Source: Piromyces finnis (taxonomy: Eukaryota; Neocallimastigomycota; Neocallimastigomycetes; Neocallimastigales; Neocallimastigaceae). Taken from it: a stretch of DNA of 26,321 bases. The translations under genes and the position numbers were made by a program. This document shows positions 10,512-22,244 of the stretch, in pieces (position 1 is the first letter of the stretch; the number at the start of each line of letters is the position of its first letter). The stretch lies in contig MCFH01000143.1 in NCBI GenBank assembly GCA_002104945.1, positions 1-26,321 on the forward strand. Reading direction: 5' to 3'. The notes beneath the pieces were generated by a model. The model had not been told where the DNA came from and searched no databases. It saw only the letters and a program-made list of their open reading frames with translations.

Positions 10512-12572
10512 TACTCTTTTTCAATCTCCTTCTCAAAAATCTTCTTTCCCTTATTATTATGTTGTGGATTGTGGGGCTTGCAAAATTCTTTACTAATGCT
10601 ATTCTGATTGTGTTTTTTGATTTTTAATTATTAATAAATAAAATTATATATTACCAAAGTCTTAAAAAATAAATATTTTAGAGTTTATGTATTTAAAAAA
10701 ATAGGCTATTTTGTCTTCAATTAGGACCGGATTCTTTATATAGGATATAAATTATTTGTGTTCCTTTTTAAAAAAAAAATTTATTTTTTACTTTAATGAT
10801 AATATAATAGTAATTAGTATAAAAAAGATAGATAGATAGATAAAAAGATACTTTTTTACAAATAAACTAAAAAGAACCAAAAAAATGGGAATAATAAATT
10901 AATTAAAAAATCAAACAGCATTATAATGAAAAGAAGGTGAAAAGAAGTTAAAAAAAAAAAAGTGTGTTAAATTATAGTATGATTTTTCCAAAGTTTTTTG
11001 TCTTTTCAAGTAACTTGATCCTATTTATTCTAATTATTATTCATTAAGGATAGAAATAATAATGGTAATAATTAAGATAAAAATTATCATTTTAAGACTT
11101 TAAAAAAAAAAAAATCTTTTTAATACATAATAATTTTAATAATTTATTAACTATGTAAATATTAATTTTTATACTTATTCTAGTAAATTAATTTCCTACT
11201 ATTATTGTGTAGGGAGAAAGGAATTTTAATACTAATAATAAAAAGAAAAAAAAAATTTATCAGTGATAAACTAAACCAAAAACCTTGTCCCCATATGATT
11301 TTTTATCCAAAATAAAAACATATTTTATATTCTTAACTAATAGATTTAAGATAATAACTAAGAGTATCAACGTTTAAAAGTAAAATAAATCTGTAGGACC
11401 AGATAATTGAGCATAATTTTTCTCTTGACAAAAAAACTAGACCTTGCCTTTTTTTTAATCACATTTAGAAAGTTGACTACATTGATTATTCTTTAGTAAT
11501 AATTAAAATTGACATAATACGTTATACCTTTTTTTATTATTATTCATTTTATATTCTATTATATATATATATATCTAATAATTATTTAAATTTACTTTTT
11601 TATACAATTATACATTTAAAAGGTTTTATATATATATATATATATAAATAATACAGAGGTGTTATGATTATTAATTATTAAAATGAAATTTTTTTAGCCT
11701 CTTGTCTTCATTAATATATTAGTGTATATATTTATTATTATTTAAATAAATTATATAATTAGAAGTTTAATAAATGAATGAATATACTAAATAAATTTCA
11801 ATTCTATTTTAGTTTATTCTATAGAAAAATGAAAAGAAATTTTAAATTAAAAAAATAATTTTATTTAAATATATAAATAAATTTTTTTTTTTTTTACCTT
11901 TTAAAGAAAATAAAGAGTTTTTTTTTCTAAAAAAATTTAAATTTAAAAATTTTATTACCTCAAAGGTAGTTGTTATTAAAAAAAAAAAAAAGCTATTATT
12001 TTCAAAGTATAAAAAGAAAAAGAGGTAGATATAATAATAATAACAATAACAATAATAAAAAAGGTTTAATTTTTCAAATTTTTGTATCCTTTTCATTTAA
12101 TTTCTTATACATATATAAAAAAAAAAAAAAAAAAGTAGAATGGCATTAAAAACATTAAAATAAAATGACTATAAATATAAATATTAATAAAATAAGAGAA
12201 ATTGAAATGAATATTAAATCTTTTACAATCTTTATCATAAAAAAAACATTTTTATATTACAACCAAAATAATAATTATTATTGTATAACACGAAAAAATT
12301 AATTAAAAAAAAAACAATATAAAATTAACAATAAATTTAAAATTGAAACATGATTATTAATGATATAAATGACTTTAGAAATGTTTTATTTTCTTTCTTT
12401 AAATATACAAGACCTTTTTTTTTTTTTTTTAAATAATATATTTTTGCTGATTTAATTATTAATATTATATTATACATTTTAAAAAATATATTCTAACCAG
12501 TTTTTTTGTTCAATATTTATAGAAATATTTATTTTTTAAAAAAAAAAAATATCATAAATTATACTTGATAAA
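10512..12572. other. Gene-free AT-rich segment: end of right arm and upstream region of the first DM9 gene
   Basis: It includes the outer part of the right arm to 11671, with a GATA-type tetranucleotide run near 10826-10842 and an alternating TA run near 11626-11646, followed by unique DNA. Poly(A)/poly(T) tracts near 11881-11894, 12117-12134 and 12418-12430 are typical of Dictyostelium intergenic DNA. The stretch just before 12573 (ATTTATTTTTTAAAAAAAAAAA, then TAAATTATACTTGATAAA) is a plausible core promoter, but no start site can be fixed. No credible coding frame is present. Confidence 0.5.
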
Positions 12573-13781
12573 ATGGTTGAACAATGGAGAGCTAATGTTG
12601 CTTATGCCCCAGCAGGTACTAAAGTTGAATATCAAGGTATTATTTATGAACTTATTCAACCCCACACTTCTCAAATAACTTGGGAACCAGGTATGGTTCC
12701 AGCACTTTGGAGAGTTTGTCGTAACCAATCTGGTGCTTCTAATCATCATAGACGTCATTCTAGTTGTTCTTCATGTTCCTCTGATCATGGTCATGGCCAT
12801 GGCGGTCATAATAACCATCATAATGAACCACACGGAAAACCACAACAACCACAGCAACAATTTGGACTCTTTGGGCAAGGTCAACAACAACAACAACAAC
12901 AATCATCACAACAACAATTTGGACTCTTTGGACAAGGTCAACAACAACCACCATATGGTCAAGGACCACAAGGTTATGGACAAGGTCAACAACAACAACC
13001 ACCATATGGTCAAGGACCACAAGGTTATGGACAAGGTCAACAACAACCACCATATGGTCAATATGGTCAAGGACCACAAGGTTACGGACAAGGTCAACAA
13101 CAACCACCATACGGTCAATATGGTCAAGGACCACAAGGTTACGGACAAGGTCAACAACAACCACCATATGGTCAATATGGTCAAGGACCACAAGGTTTCG
13201 GACAACAGCCTCCATTTGGTGGTTATGGTCAACCATCATATGGTGGTCAATACCCCCCACAACCTTATGGACAAAATTCATATGGTGGTGGACAATATCC
13301 ACCATTCCCACAAGCATTCGGACAATCTTATCAAAATAACTATTCTTTCCCATACCAATGGGTTCGTTGGGCCGGTTACACACCAGAAAATGCCATTGCA
13401 CTTTCTAATAAGAATGGTAAAACCTTTGTTGTTGCTCGTGGTCCAATAGAAGGTGGTCTTCACCCAGGTTATGCGGATCCAAATAATAATAAATGTTTTG
13501 TAGGTTATGGTGGTAAGGAATACATTTTAGATGATTTTGAAGTATTAATTTGTGATTCTTCTCGTTATATGTGGTTACCATGTACCGATCCAAAATCTAT
13601 TGATGGTAAACCAATTATTGGTGGATATGAAAGTGATGGTTTAGAACTCTATGTATGCAAATGTATGCATAAAGGAATTCCATACTTTGGTAAGACAAGT
13701 GCAAGACATAGTTGTGCTAATTTTGCATACAATGAAAAAGAACGTGAATGTACTGACTTTGACGTTTTAGTCTATAAATAA
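12573..13781 (+). CDS. CBM5/12 + DM9 protein with prion-like GYGQ-repeat linker
   Basis: 402 residues. Residues 5-48 form a chitin-binding type 3 / CBM5/12 module: W5, YxxxGTKVEYQGIIYELIQ, then HTSQ..WEP....ALWRV, the aromatic framework of that fold. Residues 57-88 are His/Ser/Cys-rich (HHRRH, CSSCSS, DHGHGHGGH). Residues 90-250 are Gln/Gly/Tyr/Pro-rich with five PPYGQ...GPQGYGQGQQQ repeats. Residues 261-402 carry two DM9 (DUF3421) repeats: YQWVRW...ENAI....GKTFVVAR..I.GGLHPGYAD and the matching YMWLPC...GKPIIGG.ESDG..LYVCK. DM9 proteins in other phyla include mannose-binding lectins, so a two-module sugar-binding protein is likely (inference). There is no signal peptide or membrane segment. 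The ATG at 12573 is chosen because the conserved module begins at once and AT-rich non-coding DNA lies upstream. No intron is seen. It is first of three paralogues on the same strand. Confidence 0.92.
   Translation: MVEQWRANVAYAPAGTKVEYQGIIYELIQPHTSQITWEPGMVPALWRVCRNQSGASNHHRRHSSCSSCSSDHGHGHGGHNNHHNEPHGKPQQPQQQFGLFGQGQQQQQQQSSQQQFGLFGQGQQQPPYGQGPQGYGQGQQQQPPYGQGPQGYGQGQQQPPYGQYGQGPQGYGQGQQQPPYGQYGQGPQGYGQGQQQPPYGQYGQGPQGFGQQPPFGGYGQPSYGGQYPPQPYGQNSYGGGQYPPFPQAFGQSYQNNYSFPYQWVRWAGYTPENAIALSNKNGKTFVVARGPIEGGLHPGYADPNNNKCFVGYGGKEYILDDFEVLICDSSRYMWLPCTDPKSIDGKPIIGGYESDGLELYVCKCMHKGIPYFGKTSARHSCANFAYNEKERECTDFDVLVYK
12948..13199 (+). repeat. Coding tandem repeats (PPYGQ..GPQGYGQGQQQ units)
   Basis: Five units of 48-57 bp encode residues about 126-209. 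Unit lengths vary (17, 16, 19, 19 and about 16 residues), and the YGQYGQ version is an expanded form. DNA similarity between units is high (CCACCATATGGTCAA, GGACCACAAGGTTA), which points to recent expansion by slippage or unequal crossing-over. Tyr, Gln and Gly spacing resembles low-complexity domains that form condensates or fibres. Confidence 0.9.
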
Positions 13782-16295
<2,514 letters not shown>

Positions 16296-16952
16296 ATGGG
16301 CGATTTATGGAAACCAAATACTTTATATGAACCAAAAGGTTTAAAAATTGAATATGAAGGTGTTATTTACGAACTTATTCAACCACATACTTCTCAATAT
16401 GGTTGGGAACCAACTCAAACTCCAGCTATTTGGAAGGTTTCCGAAGACCAAGAGGGTGTCAAATTCAGACGTCAAGATGAAGAAATGAAACAAAAAATGA
16501 CACTAAAAGAAAGAGATGATGTTCCATATCAATGGGTACCATACACAGGTTCTATGCCTGAAAATGCTATTGGTATTGCCAATAAACATAAGACTTTCTA
16601 TGTTGCTCGTTCCCACATTCATGGTGGTATTCATCCAGGTTACGCTGATCAATACAATAGTAGATGTTTCATTGGTTACGGTGGTAAGGAAGAAATTTGT
16701 GAAAGATTTGAAGTTTTAGTTTGTGAACCAAACAAATATCAATGGGTTTCATGTTCTAATATTAATGATGTTGATGGTAATTTAGTTATTGGTGGTAATG
16801 AATCTGATGGAACCCCACTTTACGTCTGTAAATGTTATCGTGAAAAGGTTGCTTATATTGGTAAAACTTCAAAAGCAACAGACAATGCTTTTTACAGTTT
16901 CAGTGAAAAGGAACATAGAGTTAAAAAGTTTGAAGTTTTAACTTTTCTTTAA
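16296..16952 (+). CDS. CBM5/12 + DM9 protein, short charged linker
   Basis: 218 residues and the smallest of the three paralogues. Residues 5-48 are the CBM5/12 module (W5, Y11, GLKIEYEGVIYELIQPHTSQ, GWEP, AIWKV). A charged linker at about 50-76 (EDQEGVKFRRQDEEMKQKM) replaces the low-complexity tracts of its neighbours. Residues 78-217 hold two DM9 repeats: YQWVPYTGSMPENAIGIANK, FYVARSHIHGGIHPGYAD, CFIGYGGKEE and FEVLVCE, then YQWVSC, DGNLVIGGNESDGTPLYVCK, YIGKTS and FEVLTF. It represents the minimal architecture, so the linkers of the other two are probably dispensable for sugar binding. It has no signal peptide, membrane segment or intron. Start context TCAAGATGG is shared with the third gene. 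Function is inferred from the modules: cytosolic or unconventionally secreted carbohydrate binding. Confidence 0.92.
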   Translation: MGDLWKPNTLYEPKGLKIEYEGVIYELIQPHTSQYGWEPTQTPAIWKVSEDQEGVKFRRQDEEMKQKMTLKERDDVPYQWVPYTGSMPENAIGIANKHKTFYVARSHIHGGIHPGYADQYNSRCFIGYGGKEEICERFEVLVCEPNKYQWVSCSNINDVDGNLVIGGNESDGTPLYVCKCYREKVAYIGKTSKATDNAFYSFSEKEHRVKKFEVLTFL

Positions 16953-19508
16953 ATAATTAATATTCCCATCCTCTTCCGTTCAACTCCAATTCCATTCAAG
17001 TTTATTCTAAAAAATGAGTTCCATTCTTATTCTTGATAATTCTTTTTAAGAAGAAAAAATAAAATCTCTCATTTTTAATCTTTTATTATAAATGAATAAA
17101 TAACAATAATAATAATAATAATAATATATCCTTATGGTTAATTTTCCAAAAAAAAGCCTTTTCAAAAATCATTATTTCTTTATGGTAGTAATGTGTAAAT
17201 AATTAAAAAAAAAAAAAAAAAAAAGTTATAATAAACAAAAGAAGGCATAGTAATAATAAAAAAAAAAAAAAAAAAAGAATTAAAAAAATTTTTTTTCTTT
17301 AATTGTACATATATATAATTAAATAATCAAATTTCTTATTATTCCACTATTATTAAATTTTCTTGTAAAAGTAATACATTTTAAAACAATAAAAAAAAAA
17401 CCATTTCATAATATTAAAAGTAAAAATTGTGTTTTTTTTTTCATCCTTGTTTATTTAAGTTATTAAAGTGTAAGTAGTCAAAATTTTATGGTAATTTTTT
17501 ATATTCTTTTTTTTTTTTTTTTTTTTTTGATATATGTATTGTTGGTTATTATACACACAAATAAAAAAAAAACAAATAGACTTTATTTTTCCCTTCAAGG
17601 ATATAACAAATATCATAAATCATAATAAATTGATATTATTTTAGTAATGTAAAAAGAAATCATTTTATAAAAACATTATAGGCATAATTCTTTATGTTGT
17701 TATAAACTATAAAATGAATGTAATATATTTCCTTTTTTTTTTATTTCATCCCATCTAATAAGAATTTTTCTATAAACAATAACTATCTTGATTGCTATTA
17801 CAACTACAATAGTATTATTATTCTCTTTTAAATAATAAATAAGAAAAAAAGCTATTAACAAAAAATAATTTATCCATTTTTAAAAGATCCCTTTTTTAAA
17901 AAAGAAAACCAACTATTTTGTTTAAGCCAAAGGCATTTTAATGTTCACTTTTTTTTTTACATATTTATTAACTTTTCTATTAACTTATCTATTGACTTTT
18001 ATTTATCAAATTTATTTAATTTTTATTAATTTATTTATTTAATTATTTATCCCCATTTTTTAAATTAAAAAAGTATTTTTCAAAGTTAAATCATAAGGCA
18101 ATACAACCCAAAAAGTAAACAAAACATTAATAAAAATAAATAAAACTAATATTTTTTTATTATTATATAGATAAAACTTTTTTTTTTCCATCCTTTAACC
18201 ACTCTTTCATTAGTTGACAGCAAGAAAACCACCACCACCACCATCACCACTTTCAACCTTTAATTATTATTATTCCTAGCCCTATTTGACTTTGGATATA
18301 AATGAACAAAATTATATTTATTTTAATAAATATTTTATCAATATATAAATGGATAAAAGTATCTATTTAAATAATTCATTTTGTCCCTAAATTAAATTTT
18401 TAATTATTTTATTTATCAAAGAAATTAAAAGAATTTTTTTATTTAATTATAATTTCCTTAAACGGTAAAATATGACATTATTTATTTTACAATACAAAAT
18501 GAATTACATTCATAATAAATTATATTCTATTGAATAGTATATAATAAAGATCATTCTAACATATAATAATAAATGATTTATTCAACATAAAAAAAGATAA
18601 ATCACATCACTCTATTATATAACAAATTAATTAATGCTAAAAGTAGTAAAGTAGTATATAATATAATAATAATGTAATGGTGTATAATATATTTTAATTG
18701 TAATATTTTAATTACAATATATTAGTGATTTATTTTATTTTAATAGTGCCATTTTTAATATATTAGTATTGTATTGTAAAACGTATCACGTAATATTATT
18801 CATTAAATTTTATTATTTATTAAAATAAATTATTCCATATATTATCAATAATAATGTTTCTTCTTTTTTATATTAAATAAGATTTAATATCATTATTAAT
18901 TTCTTACATTAAATGGATTATTTTTATAAGAAAAGCCATCACCATCTTCAAACGCTATATATTATCAATAGTATTGCAGAATAATAAAATATATAAAGAA
19001 ATTAAATTATCAATATAAATAATATTTTATTTATTTATTAATTAATAATAAATAATAACAAGAGATATTAAATAGTTATTTATTTATTAATATAATATTC
19101 ATTTATTCATTTTAATTACTATTATTTATTTAATTTCTATTTATTTATACATTTATTAATTATTACCATTTTGAAAATTGATACCACCACAAATATAAAT
19201 GATCAAATAATAAAGAAAGAATTACCTCTTTTTTTAATTAATTATTAATTAATTTTTATTAAAAAATTCTAAAACTATAAAATAAACGATTTTTTCCTTT
19301 TTTATTTTTAATCTTTACAAGTTTTTTTATATTATTAAAGGTAAATAAAAAGTAAAAAAAAAAAAATTAATAATTAAAAATTTAATTATACTATAATATA
19401 ATTAAAAAATATTTATATTTAAATATTTATTTATATATAATATTTGTTCTTTGCATTTGACAGACTTTTGATTTTTAGATTTTTAAAACAAAAAAACATT
19501 TAATCAAG
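16953..19508. other. Long intergenic region between the second and third DM9 genes
   Basis: About 2.5 kb without a credible gene. It contains poly(A)/poly(T) tracts of 15-18 bases near 17205-17224, 17258-17276 and 17510-17528, and a small AAT array near 17103-17126. G+C-bearing islands that stand out are listed separately (18212-18262, 18934-18955). The last 70 bases carry TTCTTTGCATTTGACAGAC and the start context AATCAAGATGG. The size of this upstream region and the codon bias of the following gene suggest a regulated promoter, but no element can be proven. Confidence 0.45.
18212..18262. promoter_or_regulatory. G+C-richer island, possible cis element upstream of the third DM9 gene
   Basis: TTGACAGCAAGAAAACCACC continues into repeated ACC units and CATCACCAC, in DNA that is otherwise almost pure A+T. 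In Dictyostelium promoters, isolated G+C-rich patches (G-box or CA-rich elements) are often the binding sites, and this patch lies about 1.25 kb before the start at 19509. A second patch, AAGCCATCACCATCTTC, is near 18934-18955. The link to transcription is inference only. Confidence 0.3.
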
Positions 19509-20309
19509 ATGGGAGAACAATGGAGAGCTAATGTTTCTTACGGTCCAGCCGGTACCAGAGTTGAATACGAAGGTACTGTCTATGAACTTATTCAACCACA
19601 CACTTCTCAAATTGGTTGGGAACCAACTATGACTCCAGCTCTTTGGAGAGTTGCTCGTCACCAAGATGGAGGTCACTCTGAACACCACTCTTCTGGTCAT
19701 CACTCTGAACACCATTCCTCTGGTCATCACTCTGAACACCATTCTTCTGGTCATCACTCTGAACATCACGAACAACAACAACAACAACAACAACAACAAC
19801 CACAATTCCAACAACCACCACAACAACAATTCCAACAACAACAACAATTCCAACAACAAAATGTTTCTAACACTCCACCATACCAATGGGTTTCCTTCAA
19901 CGGTACTTTCCCACAAAATGTTGTCAGTGAAAGTAACAAGCTCGGTAAGACTTTTGTTGTTGCTCGTGCTGAAGTCAGAGGTGGAAAGCACCCAGGTTAC
20001 GCTGATATGAGAAACAAGAACTGTTACACTTCTTACGGTGGTGAAGAAGTTGAATCCAAGAACTACGAAGTTTTAGTTTGTGAACCAGGTAGATACTCTT
20101 GGGTTAACTGCAACAACCCAGCTAATATTAACGGTAACCCAATTCAAGGTGGTCACGAAAGCGACAATACTCCACTTTACGTTGTCAAGGTTGAACGTGA
20201 TGGTGTTCCATACTTTGGTAAGACTTCTCCAAAGTCTAGCGCTGCTTACTACGGTTTCGACCGTAAGGAACGTAAGGAAAACAACTTCCAAGTTTTAGTT
20301 TTCCATTAA
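19509..20309 (+). CDS. CBM5/12 + DM9 protein with His-rich repeats and poly-Q linker
   Basis: 266 residues. Residues 5-48 are the CBM5/12 module (QWRANVSYGPAGTRVEYEG, YELIQPHTSQIGWEP, ALWRV), nearly identical to the first gene. Residues 56-87 are about 3.5 copies of a nine-residue HSEHHSSGH repeat, a likely metal-binding stretch. Residues 89-117 are Gln-rich (poly-Q with QFQQ). Residues 125-266 carry two DM9 repeats: YQWVSFNGTFPQNVV, GKTFVVARAEVRGGKHPGYAD, YTSYGGEEV, YEVLVCEPGRYSWVNC, GNPIQGGHESDNTPLYVVKV and FGKTSPKS. Codons are strongly C-ending or AAG-type (GGTAAGACT, TACGGTTTCGACCGTAAGGA), the pattern of abundantly expressed Dictyostelium genes and unlike the second gene. The start at 19509 sits in AATCAAGATGG. 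No signal peptide or intron is seen. Confidence 0.93.
   Translation: MGEQWRANVSYGPAGTRVEYEGTVYELIQPHTSQIGWEPTMTPALWRVARHQDGGHSEHHSSGHHSEHHSSGHHSEHHSSGHHSEHHEQQQQQQQQQPQFQQPPQQQFQQQQQFQQQNVSNTPPYQWVSFNGTFPQNVVSESNKLGKTFVVARAEVRGGKHPGYADMRNKNCYTSYGGEEVESKNYEVLVCEPGRYSWVNCNNPANINGNPIQGGHESDNTPLYVVKVERDGVPYFGKTSPKSSAAYYGFDRKERKENNFQVLVFH
19674..19769 (+). repeat. 27-bp coding repeats (HSEHHSSGH units)
   Basis: About 3.5 tandem copies of a 27-bp unit (CACTCTGAACACCACTCTTC, then TGGTCAT) with a few silent differences between copies. They encode a segment with roughly half His. The units are close enough in DNA sequence to be of recent origin. Similar His-rich stretches in other proteins bind Zn, Cu or Ni. 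Confidence 0.9.
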
Positions 20310-21029
20310 ATGAATTTGTTTCGTTGAAGAAAAAAGAAAAAAAATAATTTCATAAGAAACCAAGCTTTTCGTATAAAAAAAATTATTTTATATTTGGACT
20401 ATGATTATTGTTTTTTTTTAAATTTTTTTTGAAAAATATAAAATGGCTCAACATTTTATCACATAAAAAATATTATCGAATTAATTATCAAACAAAATTA
20501 CGAAAAAAGAAAAAAAAGCTCAATAATAGATTTTATTAAAAAATATTAAACAAAAAAAATGTAAATATAAAGTAATAACAACAAATTCACACACAAAAAA
20601 AAAAACTAAAAAAAGAAAAAGAAAAGAGAAGGAATTTTTGAACCTAAATTTTCTTTAACTTTTTTTTTTATAAAAATATCGTTTTAAACTTCAAAAAAAA
20701 ATCATTGTATAAAAATTTGCAAATAATTATCGAATTTACATTTATTTAATAAAAAAAAATATTTAAAAAATTAACTTTTTTTTTTTTACTGAGTCGAATT
20801 AAACTTTTTTTAAATATTTTGTGGATTCATTTTTATTTTTCATTTATTAAATTATGTGGATTTATTTTTTTGGTTGGTTGATGGTAAGGAAAAATAAAAA
20901 AAAAAAAAAAAGGTATATTAATTTGTTATATTTTTATTTATTAGAATAAAAGAGTACAATTTATTTACAGTTAAGACTTTCATTATTGACAGTCACTGAG
21001 TCCGGCATTAGAAGTCAATTAATAATGAT
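20310..21029. other. 3' flank of the third DM9 gene, up to the LINE relic
   Basis: Gene-free, with many runs of A and T. The end (20985-21029, ATTGACAGTCACTGAGTCCG, then GCATTAGAAG) is richer in G+C and directly precedes the target-site duplication, so it may already belong to the older LINE relic. I could not align it with the intact LINE copy. No tRNA gene is recognisable in the flank, although Dictyostelium TRE elements usually integrate near tRNA genes. Confidence 0.4.
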
Positions 21030-21042
21030 TGTATAATCGAGT
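21030..21042. repeat. Target-site duplication, left copy
   Basis: TGTATAATCGAGT, repeated exactly at 22232-22244, immediately after the poly(A) end of the LINE tail. The two 13-bp copies flank 21043-22231 and define its limits. Confidence 0.85.
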
Positions 21043-21957
21043 AAAGATCTCAAAGGGAATTCAATCAAAGCGCAATATTATGATGATAATAAATTTATTG
21101 AAACTAAAGATTTTATTAAATTATGTTATGAGTACCCAGAGTTTGCCTATGGCTTCTACTGGCTATTGAAAGCAAGAAGCGGATATAAGTTGGATGCTAG
21201 AGTTGCCAAAGCTGCTAAATTTGTTGATCCAGTTTGTCCTAACTACTGTCCATGTTGCAAGTGTGGAGATCAAAGTATTAAACATTGGTTATTAGATTGT
21301 CCAACATTTAGAGATATCCGTATTAAACATTATGATTCCATAGTCCAGCTATTAAATTTTTTCAGTCAACGTAATTCCAATAGTCCTATCAATAATAATG
21401 AAATTGATAATATCAGTAGAGATAGCAATAACAGTAATAGTAATAGTAACAATAATAATTATAACAATAGTAATAATAACAATAGTAGTAATAGTAATAA
21501 TAGAAATAGTAATAATAACAATAGTAGTAATAGAAATAATAATATTAATAATGATAGCAATAGTGAAGATAATAATTCTAATTTAGATAGTAATTTAGTT
21601 AATGATAGTAATAGTTCTAATAATCCGGTGAATATTAATGTGTATGATTATTCTAGTGTGTGCAGTAAAATATTTAAATTCCTTCTTGGGGGAAGAAGTT
21701 TTAACAATATTAATTACAATTCAAGGGAATGGAAAGAACTTTGTAAGCGTCAGATTCAATCTGGTACTAATGAAGGAACACCATTCTTGACGGTAACCGC
21801 GGAACTTCTAACCAAAATCATGCCTTTTGCTATTGGCCAGCAATGGTCAATGTTCAAAAGGTTTGAAGCAACATCCAAGAGCGTCAATGCTGAAGAAACA
21901 GTAAGACAGGCCAGGAGGGCCAGCGCAACCAATGGAGATCATAATTTTGTTCCATGA
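21043..21957 (+). pseudogene. LINE ORF2 C-terminal fragment with zinc knuckle
   Basis: An open frame of about 305 codons with no native start (stop codon upstream at 21034-21036). It reads KDLKGNSIKAQYYDDNKF, then CYEYPEFAYGFYWLLKARSG, then the knuckle. The knuckle has Cys-x2-Cys-x8-His-x4-Cys spacing (CPCCKCGDQSIKHWLLDC), as at the C-terminus of APE-type LINE ORF2 proteins. It is followed by an Asn/Ser-rich tract of about 90 residues (21380-21640) and a conserved C-terminus (MPFAIGQQWSMFKRFEATSK and VRQARRASATNGD) ending at TGA 21955-21957. The role in the intact protein would be nucleic-acid binding during target-primed reverse transcription. The Asn tract is low-complexity filler typical of Dictyostelium. 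The frame is intact, so the insertion is fairly young, but without the RT it is inactive. Confidence 0.85.
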
Positions 21958-22191
21958 CAAAATTTTGATCTTTGGCTCGGTGTCCCATTGGAAGTCAAAT
22001 ACAATTATTATACTTTAGTATGATAGTGGCTTTCTTACTTTAATTAAAATTACTAGAATACATTATACCCAATTTTTATTCATTTGTGTTTATTAAACAT
22101 ATTTTTTTTTATTTTTATTTATTTTTAATTTTTTATTACATGTATTATAATTTTAATTAAATTAATAATAAAGTTTAAAATATTTGATGCC

Positions 22192-22194
<3 letters not shown>

Positions 22195-22231
<37 letters not shown>
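22195..22231 (+). repeat. Poly(A) tail of the LINE insertion
   Basis: 37 consecutive A residues between the LINE 3' UTR (ATTTGATGCCGTT) and the right copy of the target-site duplication. Confidence 0.9.
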
Positions 22232-22233
<2 letters not shown>

Positions 22234-22244
22234 TATAATCGAGT
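22232..22244. repeat. Target-site duplication, right copy
   Basis: TGTATAATCGAGT, identical to 21030-21042. It is followed by the continuation of the interrupted ORF2 relic. Confidence 0.85.

Larger units (their letters stand above)
1..11671. repeat. Giant near-perfect inverted repeat (palindrome)
   Basis: The sequence from base 1 rightward is the reverse complement of the sequence from about 11671 leftward, and this holds to the centre. Anchors compared by eye include ATAATCATAACACCTCTGTA at 1 with its complement ending at 11671, the gene A region (1619-2419 against 9257-10054), the LINE tail (about 2586-3640 against 8031-9083), gene B (about 3633-3963 against 7708-8040), the AAC/GTT arrays, and TTCCGTCAA at 5772 against TTGACGGAA at 5892. 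The arms pair with a coordinate sum of about 11671-11672. The repeat reaches the first base of the window, so its true outer edge may lie further left. Differences seen are mostly one-base gains or losses, often in homopolymers. Confidence 0.95.
5881..11671. repeat. Right arm of the palindrome
   Basis: Mirror copy of the left arm. Frames are better preserved here: gene B is open over 110 codons and most of gene A is open in two long pieces. From the centre outward it contains a gene-free inner segment with a GTT array, gene B (minus), the LINE tail (plus), gene A (plus), an RT relic (plus) and an AT-rich outer segment. Outside 11671 the DNA is unique within the window. Confidence 0.9.
21043..22231 (+). 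mobile_element. 5'-truncated LINE insertion with poly(A) and TSD
   Basis: A complete insertion unit by structure: 13-bp direct repeats on both sides, a 5' end cut within ORF2, a 3' UTR and a 37-nt A tail (22195-22231). This is the standard product of target-primed reverse transcription. It is inserted into an older ORF2 relic: the bases before the left repeat and after the right one rejoin as ...TGTATAATCGAGTTATTTATGATATAGATGAA. Its 3' UTR (about 21958-22194) is similar to 8762-9075, but about 100 bp shorter. Confidence 0.85.

Noticed and set aside
1-11671. Palindrome as the Dictyostelium rDNA palindrome or a known nuclear plasmid
   Set aside because: No rRNA-like sequence is present. I recognise no plasmid Rep-type protein, and the single arm genes do not match families I can name.
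11842-12096. 84-codon minus-strand frame, Phe/Tyr/Leu-rich
   Set aside because: Its composition is that of AT-rich non-coding DNA (poly-A runs read as Phe). It shows no conserved motif.
12733-13449. Large frames in other phases and on the opposite strand across the first DM9 gene
   Set aside because: They are shadows of the CAA/CCA/GGT-repeat coding sequence. Only the 12573-13781 frame has recognisable modules at both ends.
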